Source: Zygnema cylindricum
Taxonomy: Eukaryota > Streptophyta > Zygnematophyceae > Zygnematales > Zygnemataceae
Direction of reading: 5' to 3'
Assembly: GCA_037447655.1 (NCBI GenBank)
Contig: JBBHKE010000303.1
Location: forward strand, 417,168-481,167
Length of the DNA: 64,000 nt
Both the position numbers and the translations under genes were made by a program. Position 1 is the stretch's first letter. Each line of letters begins with the position of its first letter. Shown in pieces: positions 24,601-34,607 of the stretch. Under the pieces are notes generated by a model that searched no databases, was not told the origin of the DNA, and saw only the letters and a list, made by a program, of their open reading frames with translations.

Positions 24601-25391
24601 TGTTCTATGCTGTAAATTAAAAAAAGACTATCTCTCGTACGATTTCTAGGTCCTTTGAGCCTGATTTGGCTTACACTTTCATGATTATACAATAATGAGC
24701 AGACAAAAAAGTGGAAATTGAAAAAAACCATATAAGGTTGGACATTAGCAGAGCTAAAAACTTGGTTTTGAAGTTGGACTTAGTCGTGATGATGATGACA
24801 ACATGACCATTATCAATCGACCTGTGATGGAGATGACATTAACTATGGAAAAAAAGATTCTTACAAACCCTAATTCCAAAAACTCACACAAACCATCTCA
24901 AACCACCATATCTCTCTCTCAAAAAAAATCTCACATACTAACCAGCCTATTCCTAGGCCCCAAAGCCCTAAAACCTAAAACCAAAAACCTCTCCCAACCT
25001 CTCCCTGTCCCTTTCTCTCAATCCAGAACCCTAACCCGGTTTCTTAGCCACCCTTGCAAAAGATTCGAAATCCTTAAAATACTTGAAAATACCTATTTAA
25101 CCATCAGAAAACCTCTTCAACCCTTGAAAATAATCCCCGTGCACACCTTTCTTTCCCACTCCCAAGACTCACAAAGGTGGTATCAGTATCCTGGAAGAAG
25201 GTGGTCAGCGCCCTGACAGGATGTTCGTTGCTAAGCCAGAGCGCCGTACGGAGACCTAACCGCCGTACAAACGCGAAACTTCCTGGAGGCAGCGCTCCAC
25301 ATCTATAAACGCCGGCTTGTACGGCGGCGAATCCGGGCGGCGGAGCCAAATACTGCAGCGTTGCAGGAGGCGGCGGTGATGACGAAGCCAT
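18263..25391 (-). CDS. Siw14/OCA-like (PFA-DSP family) phosphatase-like protein, gene model incomplete
   Basis: Exons in transcript order: E1 25173-25391 (73 codons, Met at 25391, GTGAGT donor), E2 23491-23615 (acceptor GGCAG, GTGAGT donor, ends phase 2), E3 not found, E4 20218-20343 (42 codons), E5 from 19269, E6 to 18758 (GTGAGT donor), E7 18263-18433 (56 codons, TAA). E1 reads APPPGFAAVQAGVYRCGALP then FAFVRRLGLRTALWLSNEHP, the N-terminal block of the plant and fungal atypical dual-specificity phosphatases. E2 reads WKPISEELIKEALELVLD then HPIMVMC, which in this family runs straight into the CX5R loop. E4 (YRRYAG, YVNEQFIELFDEDLV, LPPSLPDWF) matches the helices after the loop. E7 ends SKSGPLTTEDREYRRRIIG. 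The family acts on phosphotyrosine or inositol pyrophosphates; this member more resembles the OCA4-like branch. Whether the gene works is open, because the exon with the rest of the catalytic loop was not seen. Confidence 0.7.
18758..19269 (-). CDS. Acidic coiled-coil exons (E5, E6) of the phosphatase-like gene
   Basis: E5 opens at 19269 after GGTAAAG with EEEEREYEAMEAMAAEKKKR; its donor is lost in GAGGGA repeats. E6 ends at 18758 with NENICEK before a clean GTGAGT donor and keeps phase 0 into E7. The E6 upstream border (near 19,000) is unclear because 18,900-19,200 is a (CCCTCT)n microsatellite on the plus strand, charged and low-complexity on the coding strand. The two open segments are in different frames, so an intron or frameshift must lie between them. 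Confidence 0.45.
18900..19200. repeat. (CCCTCT)n pyrimidine microsatellite
   Basis: Imperfect CCCTCT / CCCTCTC repeat. Reading frames over it on both strands (Pro/Leu/Ser-rich on plus, Gly/Glu/Arg-rich on minus) are repeat artefacts apart from the flanking exon edges. Confidence 0.85.
20845..21054. mobile_element. Stowaway-like TA element in a phosphatase-gene intron
   Basis: Flanked by TA (20843-20844, 21055-21056). The left end CACTGTGAACCACTAATAGT and the inverse of the right end (ACCGTGAATTCGCTATTAGA) match the family at 28,175 and 35,514. About 210 bp, non-coding. Confidence 0.7.
21582..21642. repeat. 61-base poly-G run
   Basis: Uninterrupted G from 21582 to 21642, then GGA/GGGGGGA repeats to about 21,690. 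It lies in the intron where exon E3 of the phosphatase-like gene is expected. Run length may be unreliable, since such homopolymers assemble poorly. Confidence 0.9.
22293..22943. repeat. CGATA-rich element fragments
   Basis: GTGTTGGGTATCGC at 22,293 resembles the left end of the 14,843 element, and CGATAATC/TATCG palindromes follow to about 22,390. A second CGATA block is at 22,848-22,943. The sequence between them includes the 15-16 bp repeat at 22,526-22,650. No clear right terminus. Confidence 0.45.
22526..22650. repeat. 15-16 bp degenerate tandem repeat, about eight units
   Basis: Successive variants of AGTACAGTCACCAAA. The plus-strand Thr/Val/Ser-rich frame over it (22,591-22,791) is not considered a gene. 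Confidence 0.8.
22986..23046. repeat. (GA)n microsatellite
   Basis: GGAGGAGAGAGAGAGAG with one GGGA interruption, in an intron of the phosphatase-like gene. Confidence 0.85.
23356..23396 (-). repeat. Partial tandem duplicate of exon E2 end and donor
   Basis: On the minus strand this segment repeats the last bases of E2 and its donor: ACTCATCC, ATTATGGTTATGTG and GTGAGTGAAC, compared with the true exon end at 23,478-23,522. The intervening DNA is A-rich (AAAAGAAAAG) and itself doubled. It has diverged slightly (TGCGC became TGGGT). Confidence 0.7.
23640..24030. repeat. 93-101 bp tandem repeat, four units, intron 1 of the phosphatase-like gene
   Basis: Units begin near 23640, 23733, 23834 and 23929, each opening with GGGTCAGCCACACATTC-like sequence followed by AAACCATAATTGGC and a purine-rich tail. 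The minus-strand frame through all units (23,644-24,069) is a repeat artefact. The innermost unit abuts the E2 acceptor. Confidence 0.85.
24340..24505. repeat. Degenerate 7-8 bp tandem repeat (GACATTCG-like)
   Basis: Runs of GACATTCG, GACATTGG, GGCATTCG and similar, with earlier scattered copies from about 24,180. Intronic. Confidence 0.8.
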
Positions 25392-25651
25392 GTGTGAACA
25401 CGCGCACAACAGTTCGAGCTTTTTTTATTCCACTTTTTTCCGAAGCAGGTCGCGTACGGATTCGGTTTCAGAGTTGCAGGTTTCGTGCGAATTAGGGTTA
25501 AGGACTCAAGTGGTGACAAGAAGAAGAAAAGGAGTTCTGCTTTCCTTATTCATTGCCTTTTGAAATGCTTGGATGCAGAGAGGAGGGTTGTTTGGGATGT
25601 GAACTATGAAGGATTCCAAATGTATGAGGGAAAAGAAATTAGAGTGCATGG

Positions 25652-26040
25652 CTAAGGGTACTTTCGCATGTGCTAAAGTTACAGTTATTTTCTGTCGTTT
25701 TCCTCCATAACTAAGAAAAAAAAGAGAAAATCAGCAACCGTACCAAAAAATAGAAATAACAACCGTACAAGTTGCGTTACATTTAAACTTTATACGTACA
25801 GTATTTTGTCGTCTAGAGCGATGCAATTTGTCGTCTAACGCATTTCGACCCAATTCGCGTCCTTTCAGCACGTGATTTGAAATAAAGTCCAATAAGTTAA
25901 GCGAATAGTCAGACGCTGTCGCACGTGTCGGTAGTTTTTTACAATATTTGTGCGCGGAGTACCAAAAAACAAATCACACTGCACGTTTCCAGCCAATGCG
26001 TACTGTTTTCTGTCCGCTGATTTCCGTACAGGGGCCGTCA
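25652..26040. mobile_element. Family 1 TIR element fragment, inverted
   Basis: Begins TAAGGGTACTTTCGCATGTG and continues with the inverse of family right-end motifs (TTCTGTCGTTTTC, TTTGTCGTC). Its far terminus is lost near the 43-bp repeat; a stray GGGTATGTCCCC at 26,234 may be its other end or part of another copy. Confidence 0.5.
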
Positions 26041-26168
26041 CTCTCAAACACACGTGTCTTCACACATACGGCGTAGGAAAAAACTCTCAAACACACGTGT
26101 CTTCACACATACGGCGTAGGAAAAAACTCTCAAACACACGTGTCTTCACACATACGGCGTAGGAAAAA
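26041..26168. repeat. 43-bp tandem repeat, three units
   Basis: Units start at 26041, 26084 and 26127 and are almost identical (CTCTCAAACACACGTGTCTT with a CACACATACGGCGTAGG tail). The near-identity suggests recent expansion. Confidence 0.9.
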
Positions 26169-26261
26169 CATTGGGCACCTGTCGGCAATTTGGGAAAACG
26201 AAAAACGAAACCGCATTTCTGTACGACAGCGAAAGGGTATGTCCCCAACTTAGCGAACTTA

Positions 26262-27022
26262 GGGTATGTCCCCATGTACTTGTAACTTAGCGAACTTACT
26301 TTGTATTTTAGCGCGGATCCGCCGGACCTGGTTTTCAAGTGTCCCTATGTCTGTAAGGACGAAATCGTAACTTACGCTTGTGACGACTGTATACGTCGAC
26401 AATACCTGTGACGGTTGTCAACGTCTACAATCTGTGGTCGCACGTCATTTTTTGGAATTGCTTGTGACGTCGCATGTCTTACCGTGACATTGTAGAAGTA
26501 CCCCCTTACAGCCTGTGCCGTTTCACGGATGAAGACGAAGCGCTTGCCTTTGCGTCTCCTATCCGGTCGATGTGAAATGGCATCGAAAATTGAAGACCCT
26601 TGCAAAAAAATATATCTTATTGGACGAAAACGGACAAAACCAAACAAATTGTGTACTTTTTTTCGTCGTATTCGAACGCAAACGGACAAAACATAACGAA
26701 TTATGTACTTTTCTTTGTCCTTGGAAATCGTATGAAAAATTTCGAAAATTACGGCACGTGCGAATATATGTTCCTATTTTAGTTTTAAAACACATCGCTC
26801 ATGTGTTTTAAACGTATGGTTGAAGTAACGTTTTTTGTCGTGGAAGTGGGTCGAAAAACACAAGACGGCAAATTTTCATACATCCTAAATTCGAGGATGA
26901 TGCATATTGTACTCTACAAATTTGCGATTCTTTCGTACGGTTGCAAATTAGGTAGTACGACACTAAGTTTTAAAAGAAAACGACAGAAAAAAACCCTTAC
27001 TTATGCCCATGGGGACATACCC
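26262..27022. mobile_element. Family 1 TIR element, complete copy
   Basis: 761 bp with perfect 15-bp termini (GGGTATGTCCCCATG and its inverse), flanked by TTA (26259-26261) and TAA (27023-27025). No transposase frame, so non-autonomous. The TWA flank and short TIR suggest PIF/Harbinger-type mobilisation; this is inference. Confidence 0.85.
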
Positions 27023-27145
27023 TAACCGACGATACGGGATGTAACCGAGGCCTCTGTAATACAGAAATTTTGTTGTCCGTACTATTGCAAAGACCTCCAG
27101 ATGTAACCATACCCCAAACAAGTAATTATATGAATTACAGAATTA

Positions 27146-27893
27146 GGGTGACGTTCCATTAGGCGGTCCTAGTAAATGTACGGACAAGTCTACTGGATGC
27201 GTTTACTGGAAGTCCGCTCCATTTTGTTTGGCCAGTAACGAACCTTCCTCAATTATGACTGGCGCCACGTAGGTTAGAGTCCAGATTCTAAAAATCTTGA
27301 AAAAAATCTTCAAACGGAATATCTGTACGAAATTTCTGTACCACCGGAGGTAATTAATGATTCGTACATAAAGTTTTCGGCTAGATTTTGATTTTGAAAA
27401 TGGAAATCAATATTTCGAAAGAGAATGGCAAAAAGATGTGACAAACTTTGAAGGTCGCGGCAAACTTTGAATGTCGGTGGATGTCAGACGGAGCGTGCGA
27501 GGATATTTTCACCTGACTTGCATTCAACGTGGCAGGAGGCACATGACATGTATGACGTGCACGCCTGTGATCGCTTGTACAATGTAGATATTTTTTTTCC
27601 TTTTCACGTGTACCAATGGTAATGAATGGAAATCATCTAGTGGGCCCCAGCTCTCCTCGGTGAGGAGAGTTGGGGCCCACTAGGCGATGTGCCCGATTGC
27701 TTCACGGATCTAAAAAAGTGAAACATCCAACGGTCAAGAATTACGCCTACATCATTGGAGCTTCCTGACAGCTTTCCAGTAACGATGTATGTCCGACAAA
27801 AAAAAATTTATGGTACGGCTCCGTACGACGCTGTACGAAAACGTACGGCGTCCAGTAACGAACCCCACTTTTTCGTCTAATGGAACTTCACCC
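27146..27893. mobile_element. Family 2 TIR element, complete copy
   Basis: 748 bp, left end GGGTGACGTTCCATTAG, right end the inverse with two differences, TTA on both sides (27143-27145, 27894-27896). Non-coding; contains a strong hairpin at 27,634-27,689. Confidence 0.8.
27634..27689. repeat. Strong 21-bp-stem hairpin inside family 2 element
   Basis: The arm TAGTGGGCCCCAGCTCTCCTC (27,638-27,658) pairs with 27,662-27,682 with one G-U-type difference and a 3-base loop. GC-rich in an AT-rich setting. Confidence 0.85.
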
Positions 27894-28039
27894 TTAGTAC
27901 TTTTTTGTCGGTTACATTTTGCGGCGTCTACCTTTAAGTAATGGAACGGTAATCACATCGTACGTGGCGTATCACACAATTTGTCTTTTTAGCTAAAATT
28001 ACATATTTTATAGAAATATAAAATTTAAAATCTAAAAAA

Positions 28040-28172
28040 TGCTATACATCGCGATATATATCGTGATAAACTATGTTGGTCTCGGTACGATATATCGAGA
28101 TTCTGCTCGATCGATATTCAATATATCGAATATCAAAATCATCGCGATATGAATATGCCCGTTACCCAACGC
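28040..28172. repeat. CGATA-rich element fragment
   Basis: Dense CGATATATCG/TATCGCGATA palindromes ending GTTACCCAACGCTA, like the right end of the 14,843 element; joined directly to the TA element at 28,175. Confidence 0.55.
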
Positions 28173-28174
28173 TA

Positions 28175-28662
28175 CACCGTGAATCGCTATTAGCGTAATA
28201 AAATCGATAGCGTAATGAAACAATTAGCGTACTTTACGGTAAATTAGGTTTTTTGGGGTACACAATGATACTAATTTATCATTAACTCTGATTTGTAAGC
28301 TGCTTTGTAAAAAATTTCGGCACATAATGTGTCCACACGAAAACATGTGGATGTACGAAATTGTTCAAATTGTACGCCGTCGCGTTTTTTTGACATCCGC
28401 GTATGCCGGAAAATATTTACGCTATTATATATTATTATATTTTCTGTACTTTAATATTTTAAAGATACGAAATAGTACGAATCTGACAGTCCGTACACCA
28501 CACTATTTAAAAGGGCACTAAATTACAGTTATGAACCGTATTGAGTGGGGTACCTCAAATGACGTTCAGAAACATTTAGCGTACTTTATTCTATTTGAGA
28601 ATTTGCCGAAAAAAAAGGGGTACCCCAATTAGCGTCATGTACGCTAATAGCGATTCGCGGTG
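28175..28662. mobile_element. Stowaway-like TA element
   Basis: TA on both sides (28173-28174, 28663-28664). Left end CACCGTGAATCGCTATTAGC and right end its inverse with one change. About 488 bp, AT-rich, with internal repeats of the end motif (TTAGCGTACTTTA); no transposase. Confidence 0.8.
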
Positions 28663-28664
28663 TA

Positions 28665-29488
28665 CATTTTTGAATGTAGCTAAAATTTTTTGCCACTTGT
28701 GACGGATGGTTTACATTTTTATTTTATTTTGTTAATTTTTAACATCCTGTCCGTACATCTATTTTCCGATTCTACTGTACTTTCATACCATTTACGTGTA
28801 CGGTTTTGATACCGTACATCTGGTGAAGAGTTTAAAAATGTCAGATTCGGCTGTTTCGTTCTAAAAGTGCGAACATTTCGTACGGATGGCACAGGAAATC
28901 CGTACATGACTTTTGCTTTTTTTTCACAGCAAGCTCATGGATCAGATTTTTCATTTTTTCTCATTTATTTTCAATTTCTTTACACTTATTTATTTATTTA
29001 TTTTGGCTAAAAAAAAATTAATATTCTTTTGTTCTTCGAGTTATACTACAGCTATTATGATATTTTCCCCCATTTTTTCACTTTTATGGATCTCTCTTTT
29101 TTTTTTTAAATTATTTTTTTTTAAATCCTGTTTTTAATAATACCCAAAATTCTTCAAACCTAGTTCCTTCAATTTTGGTTAAAAAGGGTCCCAACGGTTT
29201 CCGATGTATCGCTCCTGGAAGAATAAATTTGTTATCGTTGGTTAGAGGTCGCAAAAGTCAAAATTTCAAATACCCGAATCCGATATTTTTTTTCTGTTTC
29301 AAAATCAGAGCACCCGAAATGCGGTCGAGTTTTTGCACGCTCCTAAATTGTTACGGCAACAATTTTACAATTCATACGGATTTGGACTTTTCCCCGAAAA
29401 CTACGTAGTATTCGCTTCATTCGTAAATTTCGTAATTTTCTTACGTTTCACCCTGTACAACAAATTTCACTGACATTACAAAGAAAAT
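28665..29488. other. Stretch without a supportable gene
   Basis: T-rich, with short hydrophobic plus-strand frames (28,913-29,137) typical of T-rich DNA. No gene or repeat boundary identified. Confidence 0.4.
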
Positions 29489-30590
29489 GACATTGCTTCA
29501 TTTGCGCGCGTGTATTTTTATCTGTTTTAGAAAGAAGCCGCCGTTAGAGACGCCATAAATTCCGCCACTCGCCGCTAGTTCATTGCACTTTTCAGTTTTG
29601 CTTATTTTTCGCGCGTATTTTTATCTGTCCTCCACTCCGTGTGCAGAAGGAAGCCACCATTGGAGACGCCATACATAACGTCGCTCGCCGCTAGTTCGTT
29701 GCATTTTCCAGTTTTTTAGGGTGTTGAATATTTAGAAAATTGAAATTTTAAAGTCAAAATAAGGTACAATTTTTAAAAATTCCGAAATCGTTTGATGCGC
29801 AATGTACATAGTAATCGTTAGTTTAATCCGTGCGTGTTATGCGCATAGGATATCTATGAATTCAGTTAACTTTTTTTTTCTTAAACGCGTACCGGGCACT
29901 GTGTAACAACATGATTTCAGTTAACATTTTTTTCTTAAATGTTTACCAGGCACAGAGTAACAACATAATTTTAGTTTAACTTTTTTTTTCTTAAATGCGT
30001 ATCGGGCACCGGGTAACAACATGATTTAAGTTAACTTTTTTTTTCTTAAACTCGTACCGTGCATCGCGTAACAACATAAATTTCCAATGCGCATAACACG
30101 CACGGATTAAACTAACGATTAATACGTACAGTGCGCATCAAACGATTTCGGAATTTTTAAAAATCGTACCTTATTTTGACTTTAAAATTTCGAAAAATAT
30201 AACTATTCAACACCCTAAAAAACTGGAAAATGCAACGAACTAGCAGCGAGTGGCGGAATTTATGGCGTCTCCAACGAAGACTTTTGTTTGAAGACATATT
30301 GGAGGAAAAATAAAAATTCGCGCGCGCAAATGAAGCAAAAAGGCAAAACAGAAAAGTGAAACGAACTACATTAGCGTCGAGCGACGGAATTTACGACGTC
30401 TCCAATGGCGTTTTCAGTCCGAAGACGGATTGGAGGACAAGTTAAAATACGCACGCGCAAATGAAGCATAACTGAAAAGTGCAACGAACTAGCGGTGAGC
30501 GGCGGATTTTACCGCGACTCTAATGGGGGCTCATTCTGAAGAGGGATTGGAAGACAGATAAAAATACGTGCGTGCAAATGAAGCAACGTC
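29489..30590. mobile_element. Foldback-type element with tandem subrepeats in its arms
   Basis: Left arm about 29,489-29,858 and right arm about 30,086-30,590 are inverted copies (outer ends GACATTGCTTCATTTG and its near inverse). Each arm is built of roughly 110-130 bp subrepeats opening TGCTTCATTTGCGCGCG and closing CGCCGCTAGTTCGTTGCA: two in the left arm, three in the right. The centre (29,860-30,085) is four tandem units of about 60 bp (GGGCACNGNGTAACAACAT). No protein frame. Target duplication not evident. Confidence 0.75.
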
Positions 30591-31631
30591 TTTTTTTATG
30601 TCTGTACAATCTTCCGTACATTTTGAAAAGTAAGAAATTTACAAAATTTATGAAACAAGGGAATACTAAAGTCCAAATCCGTACGATTTGGACAACTATT
30701 ACTAAACTTGATTTCTCGCGACTACTCGTACTCGCCCTTACTTCAATAAGTACAAAATTACTGGTACATCTCCCTTATATTTCCACAATATCAAGAGCAC
30801 AAAGTACAAAAATATTATATAGTATGGACACAACAATACAGCACTGTAGTGTATTGTTCTGAACTGTACATACAAAACCTTCAATTTTTTCGCCTTTTGC
30901 ATACCCAACTGTACCAGATTTCTTTTTTCCTTTTTAATCACTCGTCTGAATCCGGTTGGCCCACAAGTTTTGCCACCCGACTCCGTTCCGGAGCCGAAGC
31001 AGCCCGCCAGGTACGGATCGCGTACGGATTCGGGTACCCAATTGCGACCTTTAAACAACACCTTTATACTTATTAGATTACACCTGTCTGATTCTCAAGG
31101 ATATTGGGGAAACGCGCCAAGTGTCAACCGGAAACGATAGAAGAACAAAAGTCTTTGTTTTTGATGACATCCATTGAACTCTTCTTGTACGCTCAGTGAG
31201 AAACGTTAATGACGTAGACATTCTGCTTCATCGGGGATTAAGCCCTACCGCGCAATCTATAAGGATTACACTTAAAGTCTTGGTCCATCAAGCGTGTCCA
31301 TTAGGGATTTCCAGTAATCGATACTAGCAGTAATATTTGTATTACTTCTGCCAGCAAGGCACCTATTGCTTACGTGGTGCATTGCGATTGGAACCACGTA
31401 GGTTCCACCTCACCGGCCAGGAGTATTGAAAAATTCTAAAAGCACCAAATCTGAATGGCGTATGTACGGACAAACACAGATTAAAATATCTAAAGCCTTA
31501 TGTGAATGAACAATTTGTACGTTCTTGTCATTTCGTTCTACCAACCTTTTTGAAATACATTTCAAAATGAAAATTTGTACTTTTATCGTTTGCCACTATG
31601 TTTTAAAAGCAAAGTCTTTATAGAAATTAAA
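30591..31631. other. Stretch without a supportable gene
   Basis: Short frames on both strands without recognisable domains. Near 31,312-31,400 is a form of the dispersed motif series seen at 10.8 and 11.26 kb. Confidence 0.4.
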
Positions 31632-32671
31632 TGTTTTTTTAGTATTTTTTAGGTTTTGAAAAAGATAAAATGCAGGAAAGAAGCAGAAGCAGTCTGCCTC
31701 TAACTCCTCTCTTTAGCTCCCACACTTGTTGCAATCACTCAAAGGTGGAGAGGGAGCTAGAACCATGACTGCTTATGCTATCCAGAGGGAGAGAGGCACT
31801 AGTTTGGTAGATTTACTATAAAAGGTACTGGACGGACCTAGAGTTTGATCTTGTTACCTGCCAGCCGTCAAAGTTGCCAGTAGCCGGTAGCTTTATCCTA
31901 TTAGTCTAAGACTAGTGCTAAGTGATATATGGTTTGATAGATATATAATTGTTAACACCTAGAGTAATTCATTTAAATGTTGAATATATTCCTAGTACAT
32001 AGAAACACTTCAAGTACAATACGGTTGTATGTATTTTATGAAACAGATACCGCGCATTTGTTTCGACCGTGAAACAAATACCGCGCGTCTATTTTCAACG
32101 GCTAGAATTATAGCCGGTTTTTATCGAACGACCACCATAGGCGCCTCGATTGCGAAATAGGTACTTTTGGCCTCTAACAGTCATCGCCACGTCAAGTGAA
32201 ACGTGGCGCGACAACATTGGATTGCGGCAAACTCTGGAGATTACGGGAAAATCCGGATATGGCATATGTCGACTTTTTGGCCATGTCGTACGATGGCTGT
32301 ACGGAAAGTACACCGGCACCTGTAGTTTTCTGTACAACAAATTTTTTTGATTGGTGCCGTACGTCAGTAGATAGAGTTTTAGAGAGAGATAGGACTTAGA
32401 AAATTAAGTAGGTAGCCACCTCTCTCCGAGAGAGCTTCTATACAAAAGGTCATCTTTAACCACTCATAACTTACTGCTTACTAGAGCAAATTCAAAGATT
32501 ATGTTTGCTATCGACTCAGGGGAGTCTTGCCTTCACAACGGTGAAGGTTGTCAAAGTTTTAGATTGCCAAGGTGGCAGTTGTTCGTGGTGAAAAACAAAG
32601 GGGTTAGGGTTATCCTAGAAGTTTCGTATGAGCTGCCCATTCTAAGAACCTATGGAGGTCTTAGAATTGCA
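31632..32671 (+). repeat. 5' LTR of copia element A
   Basis: The right border is fixed by the element-typical CTTAGAATTGCA end followed by the primer-binding site. The left border (TGTTTTTTTAGTATTT) is inferred from other LTRs beginning TGTT with an early TTTTTTAGGT. It contains the shared block (CTTGTTGCAATCACTC, then CCATGACTGC) and a reverse-oriented tRNA-like module near 31,830-31,915. A related solo copy lies at about 45,665-46,471. Confidence 0.7.
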
Positions 32672-33670
32672 AGTTACGGGCCCACCCTCTAGGGTGCCCA
32701 TCTTCAATGTAACTGGCTTCATATTCTGCGAAAGTATGATGACAAGAGCTCTAAGTGAGAAAAGGTTTTGGGGAATAGTGAGTGGACGGGTGAGGCGTCT
32801 TGTTACTCTTAGCATCCCTCTAGGGTTTGGAGGAAACAAATTCACCGTAGATGTTGATCCATCCCAATAGAGGAGAAAAACGAAGGGGAGGTGGTGTATA
32901 AAGGAAAGGAGAAGGAGACAGTCACACCAATAGCAACGGGTTCGGCATTCATGTCAATTATTTCGAGGAACGACGAGAATGATACCGATACATGGGACTA
33001 CAACAATATGGCGGCAAAACACTTCATCCTATGCCATCTTACTCAAAGGCTTGCATCTGCTCACTTGCATGTAGAGAGGGCATCCGATCTTTGGGTAGCT
33101 CTCATAAAGATTTACCAAAGTGGTTTGATTCAGCAACAGCAGTTGGTTGATCAAAAAATTGACGCATATGTATACAAAGGGGGGGAAGATGTTGGATTTT
33201 TGTAATGAGCGCGCAACACTTTTCATGGAGCTAGAGAGTGTTTGAAAAGTTGAAACTGAAAAGATGAAGGTTAATTGCTTGCTCATGAAGTTACCAGATG
33301 AGTTCGAGAACATAGTCAACTGTGTGTAGGACTTACCAAACTCAAGGTGGATATGGAATTCAATGGTAGGGATGATTTTCGTTTTGGAGAAGACAATTGA
33401 GATCCAAAGAGGAGGAAAGAGTGGGCAAGCCTTGGTAGATGGGCCCAATTGGAGGAAGAAGGATTCCAAAAAACTGGTAAGAAATTATGGGGCGGGGGGG
33501 CAAAAAAATCAGACCGACAAGTTCGGACTGAGGGCTCTTATGGGTTTGTGCCACTTTTGTAAGAAACTAGAGCACTATATGGTGGAGTGCACTAAGCTAA
33601 CCGAACTTTGGTTAAAGGTGGGGCAGATCAGTGGACCTCCAAGAGGAAAGAAAAAGGCTCTTGTGACTTA
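32654..33670 (+). pseudogene. Element A gag remnant
   Basis: The ATG at 32,654 lies in the last 18 bases of the LTR; the frame crosses the PBS (TGPPSRVPIFN). Frameshifts and stops break it near 32,870 and 33,205-33,250. It recovers into a gag segment with a CCHC-like knuckle near 33,550 (CHFCKKLEHYMVEC; the usual Gly before His is Glu). Nonfunctional. Confidence 0.8.
32672..32686 (+). other. Primer-binding site of element A
   Basis: AGTTACGGGCCCACC matches 13 of 15 bases of the complement of the plant initiator tRNA-Met anticodon arm. It lies inside the gag reading frame that starts at 32,654. Confidence 0.65.
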
Positions 33671-34602
33671 GGTACACGAGGAGGAATTCGAGGACAAAGA
33701 CAATGAGCTCTTGTTGGATGAGGAGTTGGAGGTGAGGACGAAGGTCGAAATTTCTCGAAAGAGGAAATGTGCTTTCGGAGGTTTGAAAAGTGTAGGAGGT
33801 TGGATTGTGGATTCGAGTGCCTCCATGCACATGTGTAAGGATAAACACCTTTTCACTAAGATGACAATGATTCCCACCGTAGAGATAGAGTATAGGGATG
33901 GGAGGGTAGTCACTCCTACTATGGTAAGATCGGTAGATCTCAAAGTTTTAGTGGAGGGAAAGACATCCATAATGACATTCTTTGATGTGTTGTTTATTCC
34001 CGAGTGAAACAAAAACCTCATCTCAACGTCTTTGTTAGATGATAAGGGTATCGAGACTAGCACTAGGAAGGGAACCTTTACTGTTAGCTTTGAGGACGAA
34101 GTTTTTTTCACTGCTGAAAAAGGTAACCAAGGGATGTTTAGACTGATTTTAAGCAATGAAAAGAAGAAATTTTACTATGTTGGTGTTCATGATGTTATGT
34201 TGTGGCATTAGAGGCTTGGACGTGTGCATTTAGATAATTTAAAAAAAATGAAAGAGATGGGAATAGTGGAAGGAATTCAGTTTGGAGAAAATGAAAACCT
34301 GAGTGACTGTAGTGGTTGTGCTCAAGGTAAGGCACACATGTTACCCTTCCCAAAAGAAGCCACTTATAAAGGAGAAAAAGTGTTAGACTTAGTACACAGT
34401 GATATTTGGGGACCGGCCAAAGTGCCCTCACTTTGTGGTAAGAGGATTATTATGACAGTCACTAACGAATTGTCTCGGTACTCAAGAGTGCAATTTTTGA
34501 AAAATTAATTAGAGGCCCAAGGTTTTTAAGGAATATTAAGCGTGGAGTGAGAAACTTCATGAAACCTCTATTAAGAGAGTAAGGAGTAATAATGGGGGAG
34601 AA
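33671..34602 (+). pseudogene. Element A protease and N-terminal integrase remnant
   Basis: Protease motif WIVDSSASMHM near 33,803 (canonical DSGAS), then the GAG-pre-integrase signature LWH, stop, RLGRVHLD near 34,200 and CSGCAQGKAH with the integrase start DLVHSDIWGPAKVP. Stops at 34,006 (TGA) and 34,208 (TAG). Integrase is cut at 34,607 by a solo LTR and resumes at 35,757. Confidence 0.85.
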
Positions 34603-34607
34603 TATAC

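Noticed and set aside
26041-26168. Possible CRISPR-like array (three 43-bp repeats)
   Set aside because: Units are contiguous with no unique spacers, and the genome is eukaryotic; simple tandem repeat.
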